Source: Actinomycetes bacterium | GTDB taxonomy: Bacteria > Actinomycetota > Actinomycetes > Actinomycetales > Actinomycetaceae | Assembly: GCA_023389315.1 (NCBI GenBank) | Contig: JAEWEQ010000007.1 | Coordinates: forward strand, 1-25,915 | Reading direction: 5' to 3' | Length of the DNA: 25,915 nucleotides | Part shown: positions 7,411 through 14,434 of the stretch, in pieces | How positions within the stretch are numbered: the stretch's first letter is position 1 | How the letters are laid out: each line of letters starts with the position of its first letter | Made by a program: the position numbers and the translations under genes | Notes under the pieces: model-generated | Database searches by the model: none | What the model saw: the letters and a program-made list of their open reading frames with translations, nothing else | What the model was told of the DNA's origin: nothing

Positions 7411-8508
7411 CTACTTCGGCTGGTTGGGGCTTTCTACCTTGATCTTGCCGGCGATAATGTCTTCCTTGATCTGCTTCACGCCATCCTTGAGTTCCTGCGG
7501 AACCTTGGAATCGAAATCGTGGAAGTCGGCAATGGAGACGCCACCGTTCTTCAGATCACCGATGTACGCCTCGGAGGAGAAGTTTCCATCAACCACGGAC
7601 TTAATGGTGTCAAAGACGGCAGCACCAATTTCCTTCACCACGGAGGTAAGAATGTACTTGCCACCGTCAGTAGTGTTGTAGCCATCGGCGTCAACCCACA
7701 CCACTGATACTTTGCCGTCACCGGCTTCCTTGGCTGCCGCGAGGGCGCCCGCACCTACCGGCCCAGCCACGGGCATGATGATGTCTGCGCCTTGGCCAAT
7801 GAGGGTTTCGGCGGTGGACTTGCCTTTGGCCACGTCGGAGAAGTCGCCGGTGGCTTGGCCATTTTGGCTGGCCTTATCCCAACCTACGAGCGAAACCGCG
7901 GTACCGTGATCCTCGTTGTATTTCTTCATGCCGTCTTCAAAGCCATCGGCGAAGATAGCGGTGGTCGGCAGCTTCATACCGAGGAAGGTGCCGAGCTTCC
8001 CGGTCTGAGTCATGCCGGCGGAAACGTAGCCAGCCAGGTAACCGGCTTCCGCGGTGTTGAACACCAGAGCCCGGGCGTTCTCGGGGTTTTCCTTGAAGGT
8101 GGAGTCAACCAGGGCGAATTTCACGTTGGGATTAGCCTTAGCAATCGCTTCGATCTGGTCGGCCATCTTGAAACCAACGCCGATAATGATGGAGCATCCC
8201 TCGGTGATCATGTTGTTCAAGTTCGGTTCAAAGTCCGCGTCCTGGTGGGACTCAGCGGTCTTGGTTTCAACGCCGAGTTCTTTGGCTGCGCGGTCCAAGC
8301 CTTCCTTACCGGATTGGTTGAAGGACTGGTCGTCAAAACCGCCCTCGTCAGAGACCATGCAGGCTTTTACGCTTGAGGCATCCCCGCCGGCTTTGGCAGT
8401 TGCATCCTGGGTAGATCCTCCCCCACTAGATTCGGGGGCTGCGCCACAGGCCGCCAGCGACAATGCTGCGGCAGCGGTGAGCGCCGCGATCTGGATCGTT
8501 TTCTTCAC
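7411..8508 (-). CDS. BMP-family nucleoside-binding lipoprotein
   Basis: Extracytoplasmic substrate-binding lipoprotein of the importer, 365 residues, PnrA/BmpA/NupN-like. The lipoprotein signal is clear: MKKT, a hydrophobic stretch, then LAAC with lipidated Cys21, followed by a Ser/Gly-rich linker to about residue 45. The mature domain shows the family motif GGFDDQSFNQSGKEG at 56-70 and later MPVAGPVGAGALAA and VVWVDADGYNT, as in BMP proteins that bind purine or pyrimidine nucleosides. The start is GTG with AGGAGGA five bases upstream. As first gene of the operon, with a hairpin just after it, it is probably the most highly expressed member. Nucleoside specificity is inferred from the Cdd/DeoA/DeoC genes downstream. 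Confidence 0.94.
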   Translation of the reverse strand: MKKTIQIAALTAAAALSLAACGAAPESSGGGSTQDATAKAGGDASSVKACMVSDEGGFDDQSFNQSGKEGLDRAAKELGVETKTAESHQDADFEPNLNNMITEGCSIIIGVGFKMADQIEAIAKANPNVKFALVDSTFKENPENARALVFNTAEAGYLAGYVSAGMTQTGKLGTFLGMKLPTTAIFADGFEDGMKKYNEDHGTAVSLVGWDKASQNGQATGDFSDVAKGKSTAETLIGQGADIIMPVAGPVGAGALAAAKEAGDGKVSVVWVDADGYNTTDGGKYILTSVVKEIGAAVFDTIKSVVDGNFSSEAYIGDLKNGGVSIADFHDFDSKVPQELKDGVKQIKEDIIAGKIKVESPNQPK

Positions 8509-8702
8509 AGTTCCTCCTGGAGAAATGATGTCTGATCGTTAACGAGTCTCCCCCATGACCAAAGATTCTGACGAGGTCCGCTCGTTTGCCCATCCAGTGT
8601 AACTAATTAGATACCTTTTCACCTAAGTAAGAAACAGATCGTAATCGCCCAGTTACCAATTCGGTGGAGCACCCGCAGTCCCGCATCCGTCCTCGCTAAC
8701 TT
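8509..8702 (-). promoter_or_regulatory. Promoter/operator region of the nucleoside operon
   Basis: 194 non-coding bases between manC and the lipoprotein gene. On the minus strand a possible -10 element TACACT occurs about 95 bases before the GTG, with no convincing -35. A perfect 10-base palindrome TCGTTAACGA lies at 8536-8545, 27 bases upstream of the GTG, where a repressor could block transcription or translation. A short CTAATTAG palindrome is also present. The region is less GC-rich than its neighbours. No manC terminator is evident. Confidence 0.4.
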
Positions 8703-9899
8703 TTAAAGCAAGTGAGAGTAGCCCTGCTCACGCAGTTTTTGAGGGACTTGCCCGACCGCTTGAGAGGCCTGTCGATTGGTAACCAAAATGGCATCCGGTG
8801 TTTGCACCACCAGGAAGTCTTCCACTCCCACAATCACCACCGGTTTCGGTTCCCAGTTATCAGTGGGCGGGCTTGCCCACGCCGTCGCACTGGCGTTAAC
8901 GGTGACGGGGATTTGCTGGTAAGCACTGGGGTAGTTCGCGAGGGCGGTGAAGTCCCCCACGTCGGCCCAACCGGCGGTGCGCGGCAGCGCTATCACCCGC
9001 ACCGCTCCGCGCTGAGCCTCCGGTTCCGCCAGCGCGTAGTCAATTGCGATGGGAGTGAGTTTTTCCCAACGTTCACACCGCGCGCGCGGGTCCATATCAC
9101 CCCACTCCTGGGCCAGCGCCGTCAGCGAGCTCGCTAGGTTCGGCTGATGTCGGGCAAGGGCGCCCAACAGGTAACCAGCGGTGGCCACGAAAATGCCGGC
9201 ATTCCAGTAATAGCCCTGTTTCAGGAACTTCTCGGCCCGCTCCGGGGAGGGCTTTTCCACGAAGTTCGCCACCTCTTGCCACCCGCTCGTGGCTTCGGTG
9301 GACGAATACCCGCCAGTCTCGCCGGCCGCCGGCACGTCTGCGGCCGGGCTACTTCCGAGCGGATTCACCTCACCGTTCTCGCGACTGTGGCCGGCCGTTT
9401 CAACCGGTTGGATATATCCGTATCCGGTGGCAGCGTGGTCGGGCTCGACCCCTAAGGTCACCAGGTGTTCCCCATCTGCGGCGGCAGCCATAGCGCTGGA
9501 GATCGCTGCGTATAGTACGTCCGCGTCAGCGAAAGTATGGTCAGCGGCAAATGAGGCGACCATGGCAGCGGACCCGTAACGGCGGCAGATGCGGGCGGTG
9601 GCCAGTCCGATAGCAGGCATGGAGTTGCGCCCTGACGGTTCGCTGAGAATCTCTACTTTAGGACGCTGACGCTCACCGGCGAGGGCTGCCTCAACGTGGG
9701 CGGTAACTGCGGCGACGTGCTCAGCCCCGGTGACGATGGTGATGGAGCTGCACAGTGGAGCCAAGCGCGCCACCGTGAGGGTCAGCAGGCTCCGCGTGGG
9801 GTCAGTCAGCGGGAGCAAGAATTTCGGGTGGGAAGCGCGCGACAGCGGCCACAGGCGAGTACCGGCACCACCGGCGGGGATTATCGCGTGCAGGTCCAT
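8703..9899 (-). CDS. manC: Mannose-1-phosphate guanylyltransferase
   Basis: Makes GDP-mannose from mannose-1-phosphate and GTP for glycolipids, glycans or protein mannosylation. The N-terminal signature IIPAGGAGTRLWPLSR (residues 6-21) with HPKFLLPL defines the nucleotidyltransferase. EPSGRNSMPAIGLA, FAADH near 118, GYGYIQP and FVEKPS follow in the usual order. The protein has 398 residues and no phosphomannose-isomerase domain, as in the short actinobacterial form. Between GYGYIQP and FVEKPS there is a roughly 40-residue Gly/Ser/Ala/Glu-rich insertion (about 167-207) that looks disordered. The gene follows rplY, but a hairpin in the 119-base gap suggests a separate or attenuated transcript. 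A weak AAAGG lies eight bases before the ATG. The symbol is by function; other genera use manB or rmlA2. Confidence 0.92.
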   Translation of the reverse strand: MDLHAIIPAGGAGTRLWPLSRASHPKFLLPLTDPTRSLLTLTVARLAPLCSSITIVTGAEHVAAVTAHVEAALAGERQRPKVEILSEPSGRNSMPAIGLATARICRRYGSAAMVASFAADHTFADADVLYAAISSAMAAAADGEHLVTLGVEPDHAATGYGYIQPVETAGHSRENGEVNPLGSSPAADVPAAGETGGYSSTEATSGWQEVANFVEKPSPERAEKFLKQGYYWNAGIFVATAGYLLGALARHQPNLASSLTALAQEWGDMDPRARCERWEKLTPIAIDYALAEPEAQRGAVRVIALPRTAGWADVGDFTALANYPSAYQQIPVTVNASATAWASPPTDNWEPKPVVIVGVEDFLVVQTPDAILVTNRQASQAVGQVPQKLREQGYSHLL

Positions 9900-9959
9900 G
9901 TGCCAACCTTTCTACCTGCGGCAGGCGCCAATTGCGCTCCTGCTTACTCCAGCCTAGCG

Positions 9960-9994
9960 AAGCGGCCCGTCCCCGCGTTGGGAACGAGCCGCTT
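9960..9994 (-). terminator. Hairpin downstream of rplY
   Basis: AAGCGGC pairs with GCCGCTT, and the inner CGTCCC pairs with GGGAACG with one bulge, giving a stem of about 13 pairs with a short loop. It lies 25 bases after the rplY stop. No T tract follows, so it is probably a weak or non-canonical terminator between rplY and manC. Confidence 0.55.
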
Positions 9995-10018
9995 GCATCA
10001 GATTGTGAAAGAGGAACC

Positions 10019-10660
10019 TTACTCGGCGTCCTCGGCAGCTTCTTCCTCTTCCTCAGCCTCAGCCTCGCCAGCTTCTTCACCCTCGGCGGCTTCTTCACCT
10101 TCAACGGGTTCGGGGATCTCTTCGGGGATCACCACGGAAGCCAAGATGATCTCTTCCTCCAGGTCACAAGTGACATTCTTCGGCAGCGTCAGCTCTGCGA
10201 TGGTGACGGTGGCGCCTTCTTCCAGGCCTTCCACGGAAAGCTCGAGGCTCTCGGGGATGGAGGTAGCGGGGGCCGATACCAACACGGTGAAGTATTCCTG
10301 GTTCACCACGGTGCCGGGAGCAGATTCGCCCACCAGGGTGAGGGGCACTTCCACGTCCACCTTTTCTCCGCGCTTCACTCCCAGTAGGTCCACGTGCAGG
10401 ATGTCACGACGAACCGGGTGACGCTGAATATCCTTAACTAGGGCGAGCTGGTCGTCGCCATCAACCAACAGGGTGAGCAAAGCGTTGGGATTGCCCTTCA
10501 CCGCGAGGAATACTTCATGCCCGGGCAGATCCAGGTGCATGGGTTCCGTGTCAGCGGAGTAGACAACGGCGGGAATGAGGCCGGCGCGACGCGCGCGACG
10601 GGCGGCGCCTTTACCGAACTCGGTGCGCTTAGTTCCCGCGATCTTAGTAATATCAGACAT
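10019..10660 (-). CDS. rplY: Large ribosomal subunit protein bL25, long CTC form
   Basis: Binds 5S rRNA in the central protuberance of the 50S subunit. At 213 residues this is the long general-stress (CTC/TL5) form. An N-terminal L25 domain (about 1-95, with a basic segment GTKRTEFGKGAARRARRAG and the DDQLALVKDIQRHPVRRDILHVD motif) is followed by the beta-rich TL5 domain to about 185. A strongly acidic Glu/Ala tail of some 35 residues closes the protein. GGAGG lies four bases before the ATG. In the gene order I recall from mycobacteria, peptidyl-tRNA hydrolase (pth) lies next to rplY. Here the neighbour is manC and no pth is seen. A 123-base gap separates it from prs, with only a possible TTGACG -35 at 10763-10768. 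Confidence 0.96.
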   Translation of the reverse strand: MSDITKIAGTKRTEFGKGAARRARRAGLIPAVVYSADTEPMHLDLPGHEVFLAVKGNPNALLTLLVDGDDQLALVKDIQRHPVRRDILHVDLLGVKRGEKVDVEVPLTLVGESAPGTVVNQEYFTVLVSAPATSIPESLELSVEGLEEGATVTIAELTLPKNVTCDLEEEIILASVVIPEEIPEPVEGEEAAEGEEAGEAEAEEEEEAAEDAE

Positions 10661-10783
10661 TTTTCCTCCAGGTCTTGGTTAGTTTGTGGCCACGTCGGAC
10701 GCATGGAGGTAACCAAACGCCCAGTCGATAACGGCAGATTTCACCTGCCCTCGCCGAGGCAACGTCAAATATGATAACGCAAA

Positions 10784-11764
10784 CTAGGCCGCGCCGTCGA
10801 ACAGCGAGGTCACAGAACCATCGTCAAATACCTCACGTATGGCGCGGGCTAACAGTGGGGCAATGGACAACACGGTGAGTTTGTCGAATCGCTTGGCTGC
10901 GGTGATCGGCAAGGTATTAGTGACCACCACTTCCCGTGCGCCACATTCTTGCAGGCGCTGGGCCGCCGGATGCGACAACACCCCGTGGGTGGCCACCACG
11001 ATCACATCGGTAGCGCCCGCTCCCTTAAGCACCTTCACCGCTTCCGCGATGGTACCGCCGGTGTCGATCAGGTCGTCAACGAGGACGCACTGGCGCCCGC
11101 TCACGTCGCCAACTACCCGGTTCGCTACCGCTACGTTTGGGCGCGTGGTATCGCGGGTCTTATGCACGAAAGCCAGCGGACAGCCGCCGAGTTTATTCGC
11201 CCATTTCTCCGCCACCCGGATACGCCCGGCGTCCGGGGAAACCACTGCTACGTTGGACAAGTCCACCCGGGTGCGCACATAGTCGACCAGCACCGGCATG
11301 GCCCACAGGTGGTCTACCGGGCCGTCGAAGAATCCCATCGTCTGAGAGGCATGTAAGTCCACTGACATTAGGCGATCCGCACCAGCGGTCTTGAACAGGT
11401 CCGCCATTAATTTGGCGGAAATCGGTTCGCGCCCCTGGTGTTTCTTGTCCTGGCGGGCGTAGGGGTAGAACGGTGCTACCACGGAGATGCGCTTGGCGGA
11501 GGCGCGTTTGAGAGCGTCGATCATGATTAGCTGTTCCATCACCCACTGGTTGATAGGTTCGGTGTGTGATTGGATGACGAATACGTCGCAGCCACGCACG
11601 GACTCGTTGAAGCGGACGTAGATTTCCCCGTTAGCGAAGTCGTACGCGGTGGTGGGCAACACCCCGGTTTCGAGTTCTTGTCCCACCGCCTCAGCGAGTT
11701 CGGGGTGGGCGCGACCGGATACAATGACCAGTCGCTTTTCTCCGGTGGTGATGATGCCTGACAA
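10784..11764 (-). CDS. prs: Ribose-phosphate pyrophosphokinase (PRPP synthetase)
   Basis: Makes 5-phosphoribosyl-1-pyrophosphate from ribose-5-phosphate and ATP for purine, pyrimidine, NAD, His and Trp synthesis, and in actinobacteria also for decaprenyl-phosphoryl arabinose. The 326-residue length is normal. Class I signatures are seen: FANGEIYVRFNESVRG near 43-58, the flexible loop YARQDKKHQGREPISAK at 102-118, VDLHASQTMGFF near 135-146, and the PRPP-binding loop LVDDLIDTGGT at 228-238. The start is TTG with AGGAGAG about four bases upstream. The stop of glmU lies ten bases before it, so the two are co-transcribed. The pairing with glmU is conserved in actinobacteria. Confidence 0.97.
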   Translation of the reverse strand: MSGIITTGEKRLVIVSGRAHPELAEAVGQELETGVLPTTAYDFANGEIYVRFNESVRGCDVFVIQSHTEPINQWVMEQLIMIDALKRASAKRISVVAPFYPYARQDKKHQGREPISAKLMADLFKTAGADRLMSVDLHASQTMGFFDGPVDHLWAMPVLVDYVRTRVDLSNVAVVSPDAGRIRVAEKWANKLGGCPLAFVHKTRDTTRPNVAVANRVVGDVSGRQCVLVDDLIDTGGTIAEAVKVLKGAGATDVIVVATHGVLSHPAAQRLQECGAREVVVTNTLPITAAKRFDKLTVLSIAPLLARAIREVFDDGSVTSLFDGAA

Positions 11765-11774
11765 CGTACTCTCC

Positions 11775-12878
11775 TCAGTTGTTTTCGGTAGCGGTGGTGG
11801 GTGAGTTAGTTGGCTTAGTCACGTCGCTCCCGGGGTCGGGTGCCGGGCCGGTTTCCGATCTGAGCTCCGTGAAGGGGTCAATTATGACGCCGGCTTCGAT
11901 GGTGGTGTCGTACCCAAAGCAGTGAGGAACGATGGCTCCCTCCCCCACGGTGACGTTACGCAAGGTGGTGTGCGGGCCAATGATGGCGAAGGGATCGATT
12001 AACGTTTCGCCTTCCAACACGCAGCCGGATTCAATCGTCACATCGGGGGCGATCTGTACATCCACGTCTATGGAGGTGGTTGCGGGCACAGTGATGCTAA
12101 CGCCGGCTTTCATGTGCCGCTCTAAGATCCGTCGGTTCATTTCCGCACGCAGCTGGGCCAACTGGGCGCGGTCGTTGCAGCCTTGGGCTTGCCATTGATC
12201 GGCCAGGACGAACGCCCCGCAGGTGCGTCCCGCCGCTACCGCGGCAGCTACCGTATCGGTCAGATAAACCTCACCTTGATCGTTATCGGTTCCCAAACCG
12301 GCCAGGGCGGTTTGCAAAAATTGCGCATCAAAAGCGTAGATGCCGGCGTTAATTTCTTTGATTTGGCGTTGTTCTGCGGTGGCGTCTCGGTGTTCCACAA
12401 TGGCTTGCACCCCACTGCCTTCACGCACGATCCGCCCGTAGCCAGTGGGGTCGTCAACTACCGTGGTCACCACAGTCACGGCGTTGCCAGCTTCTTCGTG
12501 GGCAGCAGTGAGTTCAGCCAGGGTGGCTCCTTGCAGCAAGGGCACATCGGCGGAGGTGACGAGGACGGTACCGACGCACTCGACAGTGGTCTCCACCAGT
12601 TTTTCCAAGCCACATTGCACGGCGCGCCCGGTGCCGGGGATTTCGTCTTGGTCGGCGAGTATCACTTCGGGGGCGAAACTGTTAACCATGTCGGCCACCC
12701 GGTCGCGTTGGTGGCGAATCACGACCACGATGTGGTCCGGTTCGGTTTCTTCAGCGGCGACGATGGCGTGACCTAAAAGTGGCCTACCGCACATGCTGTG
12801 GAGAACTTTAGGGGTGGAGGATTTCATCCGGGTGCCTTGCCCAGCGGCAAGGACGATGACGGCGCTCGGGTGAGTCAC
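11775..12878 (-). CDS. glmU: GlmU, uridyltransferase domain intact, acetyltransferase domain truncated
   Basis: The N-terminal pyrophosphorylase domain (about 1-250) should make UDP-GlcNAc from GlcNAc-1-phosphate and UTP. It has LAAGQGTRMKSSTPKVLH, the metal Asp111 in TSADVPLL, GYGRIVR, and INAGIYAF near 176-183. The C-terminal left-handed beta-helix begins (about 262-340) but stops after PFTELR, the position of the first catalytic Arg of the acetyltransferase site. The downstream Lys, His, Tyr and Asn residues of that site are absent. A Pro/Thr/Ser-rich tail ends the protein at 367 residues against about 450-490 for the family. Only ten bases separate the stop from prs, so no missing domain is hidden in another frame. 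The start is GTG with AGAGG upstream. Acetylation of GlcN-1-phosphate must come from elsewhere. Confidence 0.93.
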   Translation of the reverse strand: MTHPSAVIVLAAGQGTRMKSSTPKVLHSMCGRPLLGHAIVAAEETEPDHIVVVIRHQRDRVADMVNSFAPEVILADQDEIPGTGRAVQCGLEKLVETTVECVGTVLVTSADVPLLQGATLAELTAAHEEAGNAVTVVTTVVDDPTGYGRIVREGSGVQAIVEHRDATAEQRQIKEINAGIYAFDAQFLQTALAGLGTDNDQGEVYLTDTVAAAVAAGRTCGAFVLADQWQAQGCNDRAQLAQLRAEMNRRILERHMKAGVSITVPATTSIDVDVQIAPDVTIESGCVLEGETLIDPFAIIGPHTTLRNVTVGEGAIVPHCFGYDTTIEAGVIIDPFTELRSETGPAPDPGSDVTKPTNSPTTATENN

Positions 12879-13005
12879 AGTGAAACCTCTCAGCTTGAGC
12901 CGTGAATTTTGTTAACCAATGGGGTCGTACAGATTGCGCCAGTAAAACCTGCCGCACTCCTTACGATACCTCACGCCTTTAGTTCTTAACCGTGCATCGA
13001 ATGAG
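12879..13005 (-). promoter_or_regulatory. Spacer between tRNA-Gln and glmU
   Basis: 127 bases with no ORF. A possible -10 (TATCGT) with no good -35 lies about 90 bases before the GTG of glmU. I see no terminator between the tRNA and glmU, so read-through from the tRNA promoter is possible. Confidence 0.25.
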
Positions 13006-13080
13006 TGGCTCCGCCCCCAGGATTCGAACCCAGATCTCAAGGCACCAAAGGCCCGCGTGCTACCGTTACACCAGGGCGGA
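13006..13080 (-). tRNA. tRNA-Gln (anticodon TTG)
   Basis: On the minus strand the seven-base acceptor TCCGCCC pairs with GGGCGGA, followed by G and an encoded CCA. The D arm is GTGT/GCAC, the anticodon loop CTTTGGT gives anticodon TTG (codon CAA), the variable loop has five bases, and the T arm contains TTCGAAT. The first anticodon-stem pair is mismatched (C/T) and two T-stem pairs are wobbles, but the cloverleaf is otherwise complete. It is flanked by glmU and a divergent TetR gene. Confidence 0.93.
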
Positions 13081-13094
13081 AAGCAAGATTCATT

Positions 13095-13110
13095 TTGCCA
13101 CACTTGGCAA
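13095..13110. promoter_or_regulatory. Palindrome TTGCCA-N4-TGGCAA, candidate TetR operator
   Basis: A perfect six-base inverted repeat with a four-base spacer lies between the tRNA-Gln gene and the TetR gene. Its size and place fit a TetR-family operator. TTGCCA (plus strand) and TTGCCA (minus strand) can each also be read as a -35 element, so binding could control the regulator, the tRNA promoter or both. No binding evidence exists. Confidence 0.4.
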
Positions 13111-13170
13111 GCAAATACCTATTCGAGGTTCCCACCCGGTTCGCTAACGCCTGATTTCAGTGATTTTTTC

Positions 13171-13175
13171 GGAGG
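13171..13175 (+). promoter_or_regulatory. Ribosome binding site deciding the TetR start
   Basis: GGAGG five bases before the GTG at 13181. The upstream in-frame GTG at 13160 has no such site. Confidence 0.7.
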
Positions 13176-13180
13176 CCACG

Positions 13181-13798
13181 GTGACGCAAAAACGCACACG
13201 TATGACGGGCATTCAGCGCCGCGAACAACTCATCGACGTGGGGCGCGCCCTGTTCGCCACCCGCGGTTTCGACACCACTTCGGTGGAAGAGATCGCCTCT
13301 CAAGCGGGGGTGACTAAGCCGGTGGTGTATGAGCATTTTGGCTCCAAAGAAGGCATCTACGCGGTGATCGTGGACCGCGAGGTGCAGCGGTTGGTGAACA
13401 CTATCTCCCAGTCGCTGGTCTCTGCGGACCATCCGCGTGCCATCGTGGAGAACACCGCCCTCGCCCTTTTGGACTACATTGACCAGCACACCGACGGGTT
13501 CCGAGTGCTGGTGCGCGACGCCCCTTCTGAATCCAATAACTCGTATTCGTCCATCATTGGGGATGTGGCTTCGCGGGTGGAGCACCTGCTTGCGGAGCGC
13601 TTCACCTTGGCGCAGATCGATGAGAAGTGGGCGCCGCTGTACGCCCAGATGCTGGTGGGTTTGATCGCGCAAGTGGGCTTGTGGTGGGTCGAGGAGCGGG
13701 CCTTCACTAAGGAGGTCGTGGCCGCCCACGTGGTGAATCTCACATGGCTGGGGCTGCGGAATATGCAGCCAGAACCGCATTTGCGCGCCGGTCACTGA
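13181..13798 (+). CDS. TetR-family transcriptional regulator
   Basis: A 205-residue repressor-type protein. The N-terminal DNA-binding domain is clear: RREQLIDVGRALFATRGFDTTSVEEIASQAGVTKPVVYEHFGSKEGIYA, with the helix-turn-helix at about 33-53. The C-terminal ligand and dimerisation region is Ala/Val/Leu-rich and contains several Trp residues near the end (LWWVEERAF, LTWLGL). Its place next to glmU and prs matches the TetR gene Rv1019 of M. tuberculosis, as I recall it, so this is probably a conserved locus regulator rather than one for the downstream pump. GTG 13181 is chosen over GTG 13160 because of the GGAGG site. A palindrome 70 bases upstream could be its operator. The ligand cannot be read from sequence. 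Confidence 0.93.
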   Translation: MTQKRTRMTGIQRREQLIDVGRALFATRGFDTTSVEEIASQAGVTKPVVYEHFGSKEGIYAVIVDREVQRLVNTISQSLVSADHPRAIVENTALALLDYIDQHTDGFRVLVRDAPSESNNSYSSIIGDVASRVEHLLAERFTLAQIDEKWAPLYAQMLVGLIAQVGLWWVEERAFTKEVVAAHVVNLTWLGLRNMQPEPHLRAGH

Positions 13799-13879
13799 CG
13801 GGTGCGCCCAGGAGCGGCGAGGACGGGGCGGGACTTGGTAGTAGGCGGATAGCCCTAGCGCAAGAGTCTCGATATCAAC

Positions 13880-13891
13880 TATCTTAGATAT
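13880..13891 (+). promoter_or_regulatory. -10 box inside a palindrome, leaderless promoter of the MarR gene
   Basis: TATCTT lies exactly six bases before the GTG of the MarR gene, the spacing of a leaderless actinobacterial promoter. The same bases form the perfect 11-base palindrome TATCTTAGATA, with a further GATATC just upstream. An autoregulatory MarR operator over the -10 box is a natural reading. No -35 match is seen. Confidence 0.45.
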
Positions 13892-14434
13892 GTGAAAGAT
13901 TTCAACGCCGACCGGCGCCTGAGCGACTTTGAGGACGAAGTTGACCGCATCGTCGCGGCTTGGGACGCCCAGCGACCCGATCTCGATGCCACACCAATGT
14001 TGGTGTTTTCACGCATCACCCGACTGGCACGCCACCTCGACTTGGCCCGCCGCAACGCTTTCAGCGCCCACGACCTGGACCCATGGGCCTTCGACGTGCT
14101 CTCCGCGCTGCGCCGCGCCGGGAAACCCTACGCCCTCACTCCGGGAACTTTGATGGCCGAGCTGCTGGTGTCCTCAGGGACTATGACCAACCGCATTGAC
14201 CGGTTAGAAGCCCAAGGACTGGTAACTCGCTCACCCTCCCCCAGTGACCGCCGCGCGGTCCTGGTTTCCCTCACCGACAGCGGCTTAGCGCGCGTCGATG
14301 CCGCAGTAGAGGCATTGTTAGAAGGGGAACGCGAGAGCCTTTCCGCCCTCAGCACAACCCAGCAACGCCAACTGGGGGACCTACTCCGCCCCCTACTAGT
14401 GCCTTTTGATGGAGCTGAAACGAAAGCGCAATGA
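13892..14434 (+). CDS. MarR-family transcriptional regulator
   Basis: A 180-residue winged-helix regulator. After an extended N-terminus the family pattern is plain: RITRLARHLDLARRNAF, PWAFDVLSALRRAG, the recognition region LTPGTLMAELLVSSGTMTNRIDRLEAQGLVTR (about 82-113), the wing SPSDRRAVLVSLTD (115-129), and a C-terminal dimerisation helix. MarR proteins usually repress adjacent efflux or stress genes and release DNA on binding a phenolic or other ligand. The stop overlaps the ATG of the ABC ATPase (ATGA), so regulator and transporter form one operon. The GTG start has no Shine-Dalgarno site but fits leaderless initiation. The ligand is unknown. Confidence 0.93.
   Translation: MKDFNADRRLSDFEDEVDRIVAAWDAQRPDLDATPMLVFSRITRLARHLDLARRNAFSAHDLDPWAFDVLSALRRAGKPYALTPGTLMAELLVSSGTMTNRIDRLEAQGLVTRSPSPSDRRAVLVSLTDSGLARVDAAVEALLEGERESLSALSTTQQRQLGDLLRPLLVPFDGAETKAQ

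Noticed and set aside
10763..10768. TTGACG as -35 of an rplY promoter
   Set aside because: No acceptable -10 lies 16-19 bases downstream, so the match alone is weak.
13157..13795. Long minus-strand frame opposite the TetR gene
   Set aside because: It mirrors the TetR gene, is His/Arg-rich, and has no family motifs. The plus strand shows a clear TetR domain and GGAGG site.
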